Of a DNA stretch of 64,000 bases, positions 17,870-25,829 are shown piece after piece. Source of the stretch: a virus. Numbering within the stretch: the stretch's first letter is position 1; each line of letters begins with the position of its first letter. The position numbers and the translations under genes are program-made. The stretch lies in IMG/VR virus record IMGVR_UViG_3300020204_002217, positions 1 through 64,000 of that record, one strand, 5' to 3'. The notes under the pieces were generated by a model. That model worked only from the letters and a program-made list of their open reading frames with translations, did no database searches and was not told the origin of the DNA.

Positions 17870-18724
17870 TTAATTTAGCCTATATCGATTATCTTTTTGT
17901 CTTTTTACTCTTTTCTTATAAACTAATTTACGTATTTGTTCTACAGTGTATGTATCGTCAGGCCAGTTTAAGAAATCTAAATCAGGGTCTGCAATGCGAT
18001 CTGCTGAAAAGGGTCCTATAGGCCCATTTGCTTCTAACCATGTATCGGACTCATCTTTAAGTCCCCCTAGACCTGTAAGTTTATATAATAAACTTAATAT
18101 GGATTGATCGTGCCTATGTGCGATGAACTCTGGATGTTCCTTTACTTTTGAAGGTTCATCATTAGCTAAATGTATATCATTAAAAACATTTAAAAAACTA
18201 TGAATAAATGATTTTCCTATATCATTATTGACGACCAAAAGTTGACCGCTTGCAAACTGATTAGAATAAAATCTCTCGTTATCACAATTAAGGTGTATAA
18301 GTAAATCTCGTTTTGTATATTGTTTTTCATCAATATTATTAGTGCCGTCTCCTAAAAAAAAAGCCAGTATATTATGTTCTAGTACATATTCAAGATATGT
18401 AATTAATTTTTTTTCACATTCTTTAATTATATTATGTCCGGAGTCTAGATATAATACAATATCATTATCAGGTATATTATTTAATAATTGTAAAATAATA
18501 GCAGGCTTCCACCATCCATATCCTGCTATTCGACCTAACATAGATTTATTATATCTTTGTAAAAAAAGATCCCTATCACTAAAACAATTTACAGTTTCAA
18601 ACCAACCTGTATGTATGGCTTGTTTTTCAAGTCGAAATTTAGTTCTAGTTCTGTCAGCAGAACCAAATATTACTAAATGTAATTTTCTTGAGTTCCTGCG
18701 TCTTTTGATAATAGATACTGACAT
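17870..18724 (-). CDS. GT-A-type glycosyltransferase
   Basis: The 284-residue protein has GRIAGYGWWKPAIILQLLNNI at ~64-84 followed by DIVLYLDSGHNI (Asp94), the arrangement of GT8-like and capsular galactosyl/glycosyltransferases in which the acidic DxG motif holds metal and nucleotide sugar. QFASGQLLVVNN and AHRHDQSILSLL, further along, match the acceptor-side and HDQ motifs of that group. Sugar donor and acceptor cannot be read. It starts at ATG 18724, two bases after the epimerase stop. Confident about the fold family, not about the reaction. Confidence 0.78.
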   Translation of the reverse strand: MSVSIIKRRRNSRKLHLVIFGSADRTRTKFRLEKQAIHTGWFETVNCFSDRDLFLQRYNKSMLGRIAGYGWWKPAIILQLLNNIPDNDIVLYLDSGHNIIKECEKKLITYLEYVLEHNILAFFLGDGTNNIDEKQYTKRDLLIHLNCDNERFYSNQFASGQLLVVNNDIGKSFIHSFLNVFNDIHLANDEPSKVKEHPEFIAHRHDQSILSLLYKLTGLGGLKDESDTWLEANGPIGPFSADRIADPDLDFLNWPDDTYTVEQIRKLVYKKRVKRQKDNRYRLN

Positions 18725-18726
18725 GA

Positions 18727-19698
18727 TCAGTGCTTATCTTCAAGCCCGTTTTCCAGTTGTTCTTTAATCCATTTGTAAGTGTTTATTAATCCTGTTTCTA
18801 AATCTTCGCCAGGAGCCCAATCAAGTTTTTCTTTTATTAATTTATTATCACTATTACGTCCCATAACGCCTAATGGACCATATATATTTTTAATTACAAC
18901 TTCTTTACCTACAAGTTTAGCTATTAAATGTACTAAATCATTTATAGCAATTATTCTTGTACTACCCAAATTTAATGGTAATTTATAATCACCTTCCATT
19001 ATCTTGTGTATACCTTCTATACATTCATTAATATATAAAAAACTACGTGTTTGTGTGCCGGGTCCCCACACTTCAACAACTCCGTCACTCAATGCAATTT
19101 TACGACAAAGAGCTGCCGGAGCTTTTTCTTTACCGTTGTTCCAGCTACCTCTAGGTCCAAATATATTATGAAAACGTGCTACTCGCACATCCATATTATA
19201 ATTTCTTGCATAAGTTAAGTATAATCTTTCACTAAATAATTTTTCCCAGCCATATTCACTATCGGGTGCAGCTGGATATGCACTGTTTTCACTACATAAT
19301 GGATTATTAGGATCGGTTTGATTATATGCAGGGTACATACAAGCACTAGAACTATAAAAAACTTTTTTTACGTTTTTCTTTTTCATAACATCTAAAACGT
19401 TAAGATTTATGCTTGCGCTATTATGCATAATATCGGCATCATGTTCACCAGTAAATATATAACCGGCGCCGCCCATATCTGCAGCAAACTGATATACTTC
19501 GTCGATTTGATTTTCAAATATAGTTTTTACGTTTTTGTATTCACGTAAATCTAGTTTATAAAACTTATCACACTTTGTTTTACTATATAAAGGCAACTTT
19601 AAGTCTGCTCCTACTACATAGTGTCCTTGTTGTTTCAAACTTTCAACAAGATATGTGCCTATAAAGCCGCCTGCACCGCATACTAAAATTCTTTTCAT
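18727..19698 (-). CDS. GDP-mannose 3,5-epimerase-like SDR epimerase
   Basis: The 323-residue extended short-chain dehydrogenase has NAD motif GAGGFIG (8-14), AADMGGAGYIF, SSSACMYP (118-123) and catalytic YGWEK (Tyr149, Lys153). Specific to GDP-mannose 3,5-epimerase are the cysteine in SSAC, ARFHNIFGPRGSW and KEKAPAALCRK, the last carrying the Lys used with Cys as acid/base. These positions match the plant enzyme closely, so epimerisation of GDP-mannose to GDP-L-galactose (or L-gulose) is the best prediction; a related GDP-sugar epimerase is possible. No gene for making GDP-mannose is in the window. Stop and start overlap as ATGA with the upstream gene. Confidence 0.9.
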   Translation of the reverse strand: MKRILVCGAGGFIGTYLVESLKQQGHYVVGADLKLPLYSKTKCDKFYKLDLREYKNVKTIFENQIDEVYQFAADMGGAGYIFTGEHDADIMHNSASINLNVLDVMKKKNVKKVFYSSSACMYPAYNQTDPNNPLCSENSAYPAAPDSEYGWEKLFSERLYLTYARNYNMDVRVARFHNIFGPRGSWNNGKEKAPAALCRKIALSDGVVEVWGPGTQTRSFLYINECIEGIHKIMEGDYKLPLNLGSTRIIAINDLVHLIAKLVGKEVVIKNIYGPLGVMGRNSDNKLIKEKLDWAPGEDLETGLINTYKWIKEQLENGLEDKH

Positions 19699-21095
19699 TT
19701 TTTATGCGAATCCATCTTAAATAACATTTTCATTTGTTCAGCTTTAAGTAAATCTATTTTACCGATCTTTGCTAACTGGTTGATCATAGTATTAGCTATT
19801 TTTTCGCTTATTAATTCTTCGGGACTTGTTCTTAATAGATTAAAATTGTGATCTAAAATATGTTTTACTTTACGTTTAAAATCTAGGATTTTATCACTTT
19901 CCCAACTGCCGATTTCTCTGCATATATTTACAATAGCGACCATTCTTGCTTTTGGATCATGTAAATCGTCATAACTTTCACTCCAAAATTCGCCAAATGT
20001 TTTATATCCAAGGTCTCTCATTGCTTTAAGTGATCCTTGTGCACCAACAATTATAAAAGGATGTTTCTCTTTTACCGGTTTAAATGATTTTTCAGTCAAA
20101 GTAACTGTTCCTAAATTATAGTTCGTTTCTGTTACTAAACTAACTAGGCTATTTGTATAAAAATTTCTTGCTTCCATATCTCTATCTTCACACATATATT
20201 CGATTTGTGTGTGATTATCAATTTTTAATGGAAGTTTATTAAACAAATTTTCTACATCTGGTCCTTGTAACTCTAAATATGGATTATTATAAATGTCGGC
20301 GTAATTTCTAAACGTAGAGGCAGGTTGTTCAGGATCAGATAATCCTAAACTATAATAGCTTCTATCTACAAGTCCATGTTTATTTAAGGCTATAGATAGC
20401 TCTATTCTATGACTTCTATATCTTCTATTCCAACATAAAAAAACTTTTTCTGGAACTTTGTTTTCATCGTAATTTGGTTCTGTTAATGCTCCATTTGATA
20501 ATTGTGTAGCGTAAATAGCCTGGCTACTAGGGTTGCTTATAATGTTTAATCTTTGGTCTGCTCTTTTTGGTATATTTCTACGCCTACAAAAATCCTCATA
20601 GATTTCATTAGCATTCATACAACCTGTCAAATATATTATTTTGTTTAATGGTAATCCCTTTACAACATTAAAGTAATTGTGCAGAGCCATTAAGTTATCT
20701 TCTTCTACAAAAGCCTCTACAGATAAGTCTATCAATATAAATCCTTGACCGGATCTAATTTGATGTAAAACATGACCTGAAATATGACTATATTCTAATA
20801 TACCTGTATTACCAAAAAAGTAATTATTAAAAGGTATTCTCCAAGTTAAGCTATAAGGATATAAAAATATGTCTCTATCTGTAACTTCACTATTAGCCCA
20901 CAATATCCAATTTTCTTTTTTATATCTAAAAATTCTTCGCCATAAATCATCTTGCCACCACATTCTTGAATGAGGCTGCATTTCTTCGCCTGCATTTACA
21001 AAACTCATTATTGTTGGTAACTCAGTATTCCATATTGGACCCTTAGGACCCATCCACGCATATACAACTTTTAGTGCATAATCTAACCGTATCAT
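19695..21095 (-). CDS. Glycosyltransferase-like protein (EKS/KHPF domain)
   Basis: The 466-residue protein shares a domain of about 230 residues with the C-terminus of the dehydrogenase fusion and with 14069-15067: KVFLCWNRRYRSHRIEL at ~218, then VTETNY and LTEKSFKPVKEKHPFIIVG at ~325-345 and LGYKTFGEFWSESYDD after it. Two of these blocks are near-identical in pattern to the fusion. The N-terminal ~200 residues are not recognised. A role as glycosyltransferase is tentative. A CATAAATA core ends six bases before the ATG. Its stop overlaps the epimerase start (ATGA). Confidence 0.65.
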   Translation of the reverse strand: MIRLDYALKVVYAWMGPKGPIWNTELPTIMSFVNAGEEMQPHSRMWWQDDLWRRIFRYKKENWILWANSEVTDRDIFLYPYSLTWRIPFNNYFFGNTGILEYSHISGHVLHQIRSGQGFILIDLSVEAFVEEDNLMALHNYFNVVKGLPLNKIIYLTGCMNANEIYEDFCRRRNIPKRADQRLNIISNPSSQAIYATQLSNGALTEPNYDENKVPEKVFLCWNRRYRSHRIELSIALNKHGLVDRSYYSLGLSDPEQPASTFRNYADIYNNPYLELQGPDVENLFNKLPLKIDNHTQIEYMCEDRDMEARNFYTNSLVSLVTETNYNLGTVTLTEKSFKPVKEKHPFIIVGAQGSLKAMRDLGYKTFGEFWSESYDDLHDPKARMVAIVNICREIGSWESDKILDFKRKVKHILDHNFNLLRTSPEELISEKIANTMINQLAKIGKIDLLKAEQMKMLFKMDSHKK

Positions 21096-21101
21096 AAGAT
21101 T

Positions 21102-21109
21102 TATTTATG
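21102..21109 (-). promoter_or_regulatory. Late promoter core, CATAAATA
   Basis: The minus strand reads CATAAATAAATCTTATG, six bases from core to ATG. It overlaps the stop codon of the upstream radical SAM gene. Confidence 0.55.
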
Positions 21110-22073
21110 TATCAATATATTTGGGTATTATAATATCGGTGCCGCAATGACAATGTTCTTTGCCGCAAATAATTCGCTTAGGCCCTACTCTTGCAACGTC
21201 ATCAAGTATATGACCTATATAGCCACCTTGACCGCAACTTGCTAGGCTCATCTCCCCAACTGGATTGATGAATATACAATCTCCTACATTGCATTCCCAG
21301 CCCATAAAGAAATTGTTACCTGCAACAATGACTTCATTACTATTACAGACCTCCGTTGACTTATCATCATATTTGTTATAGCTTACAGTCATAGTAGTAC
21401 GTTTCATTGGCTTACGCTTACTTTGATATACCTCAGTTGTATTGTTTTTAATAAACTCAACTTTAGCTGGGTCATCATAATGCCACGGTCCAGTATTAGG
21501 ACTCATTTCGTCGAATAAAGGTGTCCACTCTAAGAAGTAGTTAGGCATAACTGTTTTTAGATAGTTACCAAACTCTACAACTTCCCAAAATCTTTGATCA
21601 TGCAATAACATCTTAGTGGATAGGTAGTTTACCTTATCACATAAAAAGATATTGTTGTCTTCATAACGCTTTTTATTTGCAAATTCTATATGAAAACTTG
21701 CTACTACATCATCAAATAAATAATAATTCTTTTCCCACCAAGCTAATGGCCTTGATAAGTTTGTGTTTACTGCTAATGTTGCACGTGGTAATTCATTATA
21801 TAACCACTCACATATTGGTAAAAAGTTCTTCCATGCTGTAGGTTCGCCACCACTAAAGAAAAACTTAAAGTTTTTATAGCCAGCAGCTTTATATTTTGTT
21901 ACTATTGTATCAAGGTTTTTAATATATCTGTCAGTATTACCTTCGTTCTTTGCAGTACCTCCCCAGTTGCCAGGGTTACAGTAGCTACATTGATAATTAC
22001 AAAAGTTATTTACCTGCCAGGTAATACTTAAATATGGCTGAGGAGCTTCAATAGCTATTAACTTCTTGCCCAA
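21105..22073 (-). CDS. Radical SAM protein with C-terminal Cys-rich auxiliary-cluster region
   Basis: The 322-residue protein has the radical SAM motif FCNYQCSYC early (Cys25, Cys29, Cys32) and the core motif KFFFSGGEPTAW. The C-terminus is rich in cysteines (WECNVGDCIF, SCGQGG, CGKEHCHCG), which suggests at least one extra iron-sulfur cluster of the SPASM/twitch kind. The start appears to be TTG 22073, with GAGGTG seven bases upstream; it overlaps the upstream paralogue by 16 bases. It is distinct from the four twitch-type genes that follow. Substrate unknown; peptide or sugar modification are both possible for this class. Confidence 0.88.
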   Translation of the reverse strand: MGKKLIAIEAPQPYLSITWQVNNFCNYQCSYCNPGNWGGTAKNEGNTDRYIKNLDTIVTKYKAAGYKNFKFFFSGGEPTAWKNFLPICEWLYNELPRATLAVNTNLSRPLAWWEKNYYLFDDVVASFHIEFANKKRYEDNNIFLCDKVNYLSTKMLLHDQRFWEVVEFGNYLKTVMPNYFLEWTPLFDEMSPNTGPWHYDDPAKVEFIKNNTTEVYQSKRKPMKRTTMTVSYNKYDDKSTEVCNSNEVIVAGNNFFMGWECNVGDCIFINPVGEMSLASCGQGGYIGHILDDVARVGPKRIICGKEHCHCGTDIIIPKYIDT

Positions 22074-23329
22074 TCGAACACCTCTTTAAGTTCGGGAACT
22101 ATTTCTTCTAACTTTTCGTCACGAAATTTGTCTAATTCTTCATTAAACTGTATAAACTCTTGAACGCCACCTTTGTTTTCATCACCTACAGTTAGATTAT
22201 AGATAATCATTTTGAAACCATTATAAATGTCTTGATTATCTTTATATTTGTTTTGATATACACGATATAATTCTGCTAATCTACGCTTAACATGTGTTGG
22301 CATAATCATTATATTACTATACCAAGGATTTGTAGCTAAATTAAAGCGCGGGCTTGATTTAGTATCAATGAAGCCACTTTCAATCATATAATCAAAAAAG
22401 TCCGGGAAAGTAAACACGTTCCACATGCTTATGGTTGGAGTAATCTGAAATTCAGCATGTGGAACTTGCTTTTTAACAGTTCGAATGTTTGCTTCAATGC
22501 GTGACCAATCGGTACCCTTACGGATACATTCTGCTACTTTCCCGTGTGCGTCAAGACTGGCCCATATTTTAAGTTTAGGAAACTTCTTCCAATATTCAAT
22601 TAAATCAACACCTTTTTTATATTTTAATGAACTAAAGTTAGTGGTGTATGTTAATTCAACTTGATCTGTAAGGCCGTTAGCTATCCAATAGTCTAAGCAC
22701 TCATAATGCTCTGGAGTGATGATAATTTCACCTCCTGCAAAATATACTTCTGTTACGTCTTTTAGATGAGGCTTTAATTTTTTCATAAAATCGCCGCCAT
22801 CGTTGTTGTTAATAACAACTTTATTTGTTTTAAAATACTGTTGATAAATTTCTGGGCCGCGTTCTTCCATAAACTCTTGTGCCCATTGGCTTGAGCAGCT
22901 AGGTCCACAACTACGGCATTTCATATTACATAGATTACTAAAACGTATATCCATGTATTTCATTTCAAATTCTTTTAAACTTCCATCTTTGTTTGTATTT
23001 TCGCTTATGTAGTTTACATATTCTAAACCTTTACGTTTATTATGACTTTGACGCATAGTCCATGTGCCCATAAGTTCAAGATCATAACAACGCTTACAAG
23101 CCTCTACAGGCTCGTCATTCATCATAGCTAAACGTAATTTCTTATAATCAGGAGTATTCATCATATCAATTATTTCTTGATTACTCTTAATTTCTGAGAC
23201 TGGCATGTTACTGTCAGCCACACAACAAGGAAGTACACGCTTATCTGGCCATGCATGAAAGTGTACCCATGGCAGTACACAAAAGTACTTGCCGTGTTTA
23301 ACAAGGTTTTCTGTTTCTATTTTATCCAT
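22058..23329 (-). CDS. Twitch-type radical SAM protein, tandem copy 1
   Basis: The 423-residue protein has an N-terminal cysteine module (FCVLPWVHFHAWP, Cys35-Cys36 in LPCC, and C78/C81 in ACKRC), then the radical SAM motif SNLCNMKCRSC (Cys134, Cys138, Cys141) and YFAGGEIIITPEH as the SAM-binding glycine motif. The unusual N-terminal placement of the extra cysteines is the mark of the twitch-domain radical SAM group. The same layout is repeated in the three genes upstream. The start is ATG 23329, with TTGGAG supplying both the ribosome binding site and the end of the upstream gene. Confidence 0.9.
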   Translation of the reverse strand: MDKIETENLVKHGKYFCVLPWVHFHAWPDKRVLPCCVADSNMPVSEIKSNQEIIDMMNTPDYKKLRLAMMNDEPVEACKRCYDLELMGTWTMRQSHNKRKGLEYVNYISENTNKDGSLKEFEMKYMDIRFSNLCNMKCRSCGPSCSSQWAQEFMEERGPEIYQQYFKTNKVVINNNDGGDFMKKLKPHLKDVTEVYFAGGEIIITPEHYECLDYWIANGLTDQVELTYTTNFSSLKYKKGVDLIEYWKKFPKLKIWASLDAHGKVAECIRKGTDWSRIEANIRTVKKQVPHAEFQITPTISMWNVFTFPDFFDYMIESGFIDTKSSPRFNLATNPWYSNIMIMPTHVKRRLAELYRVYQNKYKDNQDIYNGFKMIIYNLTVGDENKGGVQEFIQFNEELDKFRDEKLEEIVPELKEVFDWARS

Positions 23330-23331
23330 TT

Positions 23332-24561
23332 TTACTCCAACAAATCTTGCAAACTATTTAATTCAGGGAACGTTTTCCAGAAACTTTCATCACGTATTCT
23401 ATCAATACTTCCTGTATGCATTAAGAACTTTTCTTTATTTGCAGCCCAAGTATCACGCTCCTTAGCAAAATTAATAGCATCTAGTACAAGTCTAGGTAAA
23501 CAAGTCTTATCATTTGTATTAGCCTCACTCCACGCTAACGCTTTACGCTCTGCTTCAACTTTTAATGCTTTTGGCAAACTAGTAGCACTATAATAACTAG
23601 GATGAACCGCCAAATATAAACTATGATACCAATCTTCTTCACGTATAATATTTTTACTTTTTAAGTAGCTATAAAACTCACTTAATGTAAGATAATTATA
23701 GATACTGAAAACAGTATTCATTTGAAATACTATATAATCCAAATTACGGAAAGTTAATAGATTGCTTTCCACCTTTCCCCAATCTGTCCCCTTACGCATG
23801 TATTCTGCACGTTCACCATAGTGATCAATACTACAGCTTAATTCAATTTTTTTAAAATGTTTCCATAAATCTAAAACATCATGATTTTTATAACGTATAT
23901 TACTTGAATTAGTATTGTACCTTAAAGTAATATTGGTACGCCCTAATCGTATCATTTCTTCAAGTATGGTATAATGTTCATCAGTAATTAATGGCTCACC
24001 ACCTGCAAAGTATGCCAGATCAATATGTTCTACATGAGTGAGTACTTCTTTTAATAAATCTCCCTTTTCATCGTCGGCGTGAATTAGTATAGGATGTTTA
24101 GGATCATAGTTTTTATTCATTTCTAGACCCCATTGACTGCTAAACTCACTTCCGCACGTTCTGCATTTAAAATTGCAAATATTACTGAAACGTATGTCAA
24201 AATAGCGCATTTTAAATTCGTCCACAGTACCGTCTTCTTTTGTACTAGGTACGACTTCATCATAGTACTTGCCAAAATGCTCTTTACTATAGTTTCTAAA
24301 ACTATGCGGACCTGCTTCTTCATGTTTATAACAAAAATCACAAATTTTATTCTTACGTTCATTAAGCATGTCCAATCGTAATTCTTTCATCTTAGTACTA
24401 TTAAATGCTTGTTCAAGTGTAATTTCTTTAGTGTTTCCAAAAGGTTGTGTATAGTCATTACTACAGCAAGGGTAAATATCTCCTTTAGGAGTAACATTAA
24501 GATGTAGCCATGGGAACATGCAAAATGTTTTACTTTCGTTTAATAAAAATTGTTTATTCAT
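23332..24561 (-). CDS. Twitch-type radical SAM protein, tandem copy 2
   Basis: Layout: FCMFPWLHLNVTP (Cys14), PCC (Cys32-33), ICDFC (Cys74/77), radical SAM motif SNICNFKCRTC (Cys129, Cys133, Cys136) and YFAGGEPLITDEHY. It is closest to copy 3, with shared MRYFDIRFSNICNFKCRTCG-type sequence. I place the start at ATG 24561 because it overlaps the stop of the upstream gene as ATGA; an in-frame TTG nine bases further upstream would add only three residues. The product is then 409 residues. Late portion (ELNSLQDLLE) is divergent. Reaction unknown. Confidence 0.9.
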   Translation of the reverse strand: MNKQFLLNESKTFCMFPWLHLNVTPKGDIYPCCSNDYTQPFGNTKEITLEQAFNSTKMKELRLDMLNERKNKICDFCYKHEEAGPHSFRNYSKEHFGKYYDEVVPSTKEDGTVDEFKMRYFDIRFSNICNFKCRTCGSEFSSQWGLEMNKNYDPKHPILIHADDEKGDLLKEVLTHVEHIDLAYFAGGEPLITDEHYTILEEMIRLGRTNITLRYNTNSSNIRYKNHDVLDLWKHFKKIELSCSIDHYGERAEYMRKGTDWGKVESNLLTFRNLDYIVFQMNTVFSIYNYLTLSEFYSYLKSKNIIREEDWYHSLYLAVHPSYYSATSLPKALKVEAERKALAWSEANTNDKTCLPRLVLDAINFAKERDTWAANKEKFLMHTGSIDRIRDESFWKTFPELNSLQDLLE

Positions 24562-25829
24562 ACTGGCCAAAATTTTCTTTTGTCTATGTTTATTAATCCA
24601 CGTAATTCAGGAAAAACACTTTCAAATTTTTCCCCGCGTATCTTATCTAATCGTTCTATCTCAGCTTTAAAATAATGTCCATGAGTTTCCCAAGTATTTT
24701 GACTATCAGCCCAAATATGAGTTCTTTCAAGTTGCTCTATCTTTTGTTCTTGGAAAGCCTTTGTTTTCATTAATTCAATTACTTTGTTTACGCTTTGTTT
24801 ACCCTTTTCTTTATATTCCTGCGGTAGTACATGGCAAGCAATATGGAAAGGAGTGCTAGCACAATATAGTGTATAAACTCTATCTTTAATTGTATACATT
24901 TTGTTATCTATTAGATATTGATAAAATTCTGCAATACTTAGGTAATTGAATGCACTTAATACTGTGTTTATTTGCAACACAAGATTTTTTTGTTTTTTTA
25001 TAGTATGGAAGTTTGTTTCTACAACTCCCCAATCAGTACCATGTCTTATATACTCTGCTCTTTTACCAAAGTGATCTATACTTGCGTAAATGTTTATGTC
25101 GTGTGTAAAATAACTCCAAAGTTTAAGCAAATCTTTATTCTTAAATTTTAAGTTGCTTAAATTAGTATTATAACGTAACTTGATATTGGTTTTATTTTTA
25201 CGTATCATTTCTTCAAGCATAATATAATGCTCTTCAGTAATCAATGGCTCGCCGCCTGCAAAATAGGCCATCTCCATAAATTCTACTTGATCTAATACAT
25301 CTTGTAAAAACTGCTTACTATCGTTTTTTGGAATTTGCCTTGCATAGGTAAGATTGCTTTTTATATCCTCTTGTTCCCATTGTGTACTAAATTCAGCTCC
25401 GCATGTTCTACATTTAAAGTTGCAAATATTACTAAAGCGGATATCAAAATATTTCATTTCAAATTTAGACAACGAGCCGTCGTCCAAATCAGTATATGCC
25501 ATTACATTATCAAACAAATGAAGCCATTCTGCATTAGCATATTGTCTCGAACTCTTTATACCCTGTTCTTCGTGTTGATAACAATTAGTGCATTCGTTAT
25601 TCTTTTTGCCAGCTAGCATATCTAATCTAAGCTGCTTCATTTTTTCACTATTAACAAGTTCTAAAAGTGAATTTCTCCTTGGATCGCCAACTCCTGTAGT
25701 TGTTGTGCAACTTTGTGCTATACAACAAGGAGCAGCTACACTTGCAGGAGTAGTATGTAAATGAACCCAAGGGTACATACAAAAAGTTTCGCTTTTTTCA
25801 AGCATCAAATGTTGTAGTACATTTTTCAT
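24558..25829 (-). CDS. Twitch-type radical SAM protein, tandem copy 3
   Basis: The 423-residue protein has FCMYPWVHLHTTP (Cys17), PCC (Cys35-36), ECTNC (Cys80/83), radical SAM motif SNICNFKCRTC (Cys136, Cys140, Cys143) and YFAGGEPLITEEHY. It is the nearest relative of copy 2, and the pair probably arose by a later duplication than the other copies. ATG 25829 overlaps the upstream stop as ATGA. All cluster cysteines are intact, so the copies are probably all active, perhaps on different positions of one substrate. Confidence 0.9.
   Translation of the reverse strand: MKNVLQHLMLEKSETFCMYPWVHLHTTPASVAAPCCIAQSCTTTTGVGDPRRNSLLELVNSEKMKQLRLDMLAGKKNNECTNCYQHEEQGIKSSRQYANAEWLHLFDNVMAYTDLDDGSLSKFEMKYFDIRFSNICNFKCRTCGAEFSTQWEQEDIKSNLTYARQIPKNDSKQFLQDVLDQVEFMEMAYFAGGEPLITEEHYIMLEEMIRKNKTNIKLRYNTNLSNLKFKNKDLLKLWSYFTHDINIYASIDHFGKRAEYIRHGTDWGVVETNFHTIKKQKNLVLQINTVLSAFNYLSIAEFYQYLIDNKMYTIKDRVYTLYCASTPFHIACHVLPQEYKEKGKQSVNKVIELMKTKAFQEQKIEQLERTHIWADSQNTWETHGHYFKAEIERLDKIRGEKFESVFPELRGLINIDKRKFWPV

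Noticed and set aside
24558-24570. TTG start at 24570 for the second twitch radical SAM gene
   Set aside because: It adds only three residues. The ATG at 24561 overlaps the previous stop as ATGA, the pattern seen at neighbouring junctions.
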